Of a stretch of DNA of 64,000 bases, positions 62,301 through 64,000 are shown in pieces. The translations under genes and the position numbers were made by a program. This DNA is from Manduca sexta (Eukaryota > Arthropoda > Insecta > Lepidoptera > Sphingidae), in the NCBI RefSeq assembly GCF_014839805.1, contig NC_051119.1, positions 9,789,245-9,853,244 on the forward strand, given 5' to 3'. The notes beneath the pieces are model-generated. The model did no database searches. It saw nothing but the letters and a program-made list of their open reading frames with translations, and was not told the DNA's origin. Within the stretch, counting starts at the first letter, position 1. Each line of letters begins with the position of its first letter.

Positions 62301-62750
62301 TCTATACTATTATATAAAGCTGAAGAGTTTGTTTGTTTGTTTGAACACGCTAATCTCAGGAACTACCGGTCCAAACTGAAAAATTCTTTTTGCGTTGGAT
62401 AGCCCTTTGTTCGTGGAGTGCTATAGGCTATATATCATCACGCTATACCTAATAGGAGCGGAGCAGTAATGGCTAATCTCAGGAACTACCGGTCCAAACT
62501 GAAAAAATCTTTTTGTGTTGGATAGCCCTTTGTTCGTGGAGTGCTATAGGCTATATATCATCACGCTATATTCAATAGGAGCGGAGCAGTAATGGCTAAT
62601 TTCAGGAACTACCGATTCGAAGTGAAAAATTCTTTTTGTGTTGAATACTCCTTTGTTTGTGGAGTGCTCAAAGTCATATATCATCGCGCTATGACCAATA
62701 GGAGCGGAGCAGTAATGGCTAATCTCAGGAACTACCAGTTTGAACTAGGG
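62301..62750 (+). mobile_element. Helitron, 5' part
   Basis: TCTATACTATTATATAAAGC, (GTTT)n and nearly four 123-bp units, then it breaks off at about 62750 without a hairpin or CTAG. Confidence 0.85.
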
Positions 62751-62870
62751 GTCGCAATACCGGACCATTTTTCAAAACCGGTATTTTCGGTATTGACCTA
62801 AAATAAATTCCGGTATTCCGGTATTTTCGGTATTTCCGGTATTCGAAAAAATATTAGAAAAATAGGAAAT
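62751..62870. repeat. CCGGTATT-rich element end
   Basis: Repeated CCGGTATT and TTCGGTATT words (ATTCCGGTATTCCGGTATT) characterise the ends of some insect hAT-like elements. No inverted partner is seen before the window ends. Confidence 0.4.
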
Positions 62871-63029
62871 ATACATTTAAGTTAGTAATTAAATGTCAAA
62901 TTTGAAGACAACTTAGTGGTTAGTTAAAGGCTGAATGAAAAGAGATTATTTTCGTAAGCCAACGTTCATGCCGTTCTGATTTCTGAAAGCTGGCTCAACC
63001 CCACCTTCCTTCTACCCTTTAGAGGGGGG

Positions 63030-64000
63030 CTCTCTGGTTTCATTTTGATTAGAAATGATCGAGTTGACAGGAGAGGGGGCGGAGTCGCTATATATTTACG
63101 TAACGACCTGAAATATAAACCTGTAATATCTTCCTCTGCTTCTTATTCTGCTTATGCGAAATTGCTGTTTCTTGAGGTTTGGGTCAAGAGAGTGAAAACC
63201 TTACTAGGTGTTATTTAATGTCTCCCATCTCTTGATTATTTCTCCAGTCTGGAAACAGTTCTGGAATCTATAAGATCAGACTATGCTCATCACATCATCA
63301 TGGGTGATTTAAATACTGATCTCCTTGCCAGCCACTCTTCCCGATCTCGTAAACTCTTTACTGTCCTTGATTCGGCTAAATTGCATGTCCTACCACTGCA
63401 AGCCACCCACCATAATATGGATGGTCAGGTCACTTGGCTTGGCATTATTGTCACCTCTGCTCTTTCCCCTGTTTTCTCCTACGGTCAAGTTCCCGCACCT
63501 GGCTTCTCTCACCATGATGTCATCTACATGTCTTACGCCCTAAAACCTACCAAGTTCCCCTTTAAAATATTGCACTTGCGTAGTTTTGGTCGCATTGATG
63601 CGGATAAGCTGAAAGAAGACGCTGCTCACTTTAACTGGGATCACCTATTAGCAGCCACCTCTGTTGATGATAAAGTCGCAATTTTTAACCGCGCTGTCTC
63701 TTCACTCTTTGATACCCATGCCCCTTTAAAGAAAATTAAATTAAAACGTCCTCCCTGCACAATGGACTACACATGGGGTTAGGATGGCGATGAGACGAAG
63801 GGATCGTTCGGAGGAGAACTGATGCCTTTAAGGCTGCAAGGAATCGGTGTAACCAGATGGTACGTAATGCTAAACGTCGACATATTCTCAGTAATATTTC
63901 TTCTTCCTCGCCAGCCAGTATCTGGAGATTCCTCGGAACTCTAGGTATTGGCAAAGTTAAAAACATAAATCTCCACGGTGCGACTATAGGTTTGGATGAC
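63030..64000 (+). pseudogene. LINE endonuclease region, truncated by the window
   Basis: Frames read GGGVAIYLRNDLKY, a stop after TLLGVI, then IMGDLNTDLLASHSSR, GQVTWLGIIVTS and SHHDVIYM: the conserved blocks of an APE-type endonuclease of a Jockey/CR1-like LINE. After a frameshift near 63780 it continues MRRRDRSEEN, AARNRCNQMVRNAKRR and SIWRFLGTLG, the linker to the reverse transcriptase, which lies beyond the edge. At least one stop and one frameshift make it inactive. Confidence 0.85.

Overview
This is nuclear DNA of an insect, very probably a moth or butterfly. It is AT-rich, contains a multi-exon gene with GT-AG introns, and is dense with transposon types familiar from Lepidoptera: Helitrons with a GTTT microsatellite and CTAG 3' ends, an R4/Dong-like LINE in a TAA repeat, a tRNA-derived SINE, Jockey/CR1-like LINE pieces, and P-like elements carrying a THAP exon. 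There is no bacterial gene organisation and no CRISPR array.

Bases 1-18000. The plus strand carries the middle of an anoctamin-8-like membrane protein gene, with thirteen exons visible between 450 and a 500-N assembly gap at 11436. The first visible exon has been partly copied, together with its splice donor, into a GC-rich 116-bp tandem array of about 21 copies (507-2990). Exons 2 to 13 splice cleanly in frame. The upstream exons lie outside the window, and the 3' exons are not seen after the gap. From 11936 to 18000 I found only dispersed repeats and small inverted-repeat elements.

Bases 18000-62000. The minus strand carries four copies of one large gene that I do not recognise (about 1184 residues, one long coding exon, apparently all-helical). 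Copy 1 (18263-21817) is intact. Copy 2 (29287-32843) and copy 4 (58179-61719) each have a different single-base frameshift. Copy 3 (44290-45864) keeps only the C-terminal part. Flanking DNA is duplicated with the genes, so these are segmental duplications of roughly 11-17 kb in the same orientation. A 3' splice site lies directly upstream of the ATG in copies 1, 2 and 4. A conserved block further upstream, with a shared splice donor, may hold a promoter and a non-coding first exon.

The duplicated units have been inflated separately by transposons: three P-like THAP elements (two of exactly 1680 bp with perfect 8-bp target duplications), two head-to-tail Helitrons built from a 123-bp minisatellite, a 1.3-kb element with GGTCAG termini, a Helitron helicase relic, and several LINEs. 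Comparing units reveals empty insertion sites. The right edge enters the endonuclease region of another LINE.

The points most worth following up are the exon-derived minisatellite in the anoctamin gene and the unexplained large multicopy gene family.
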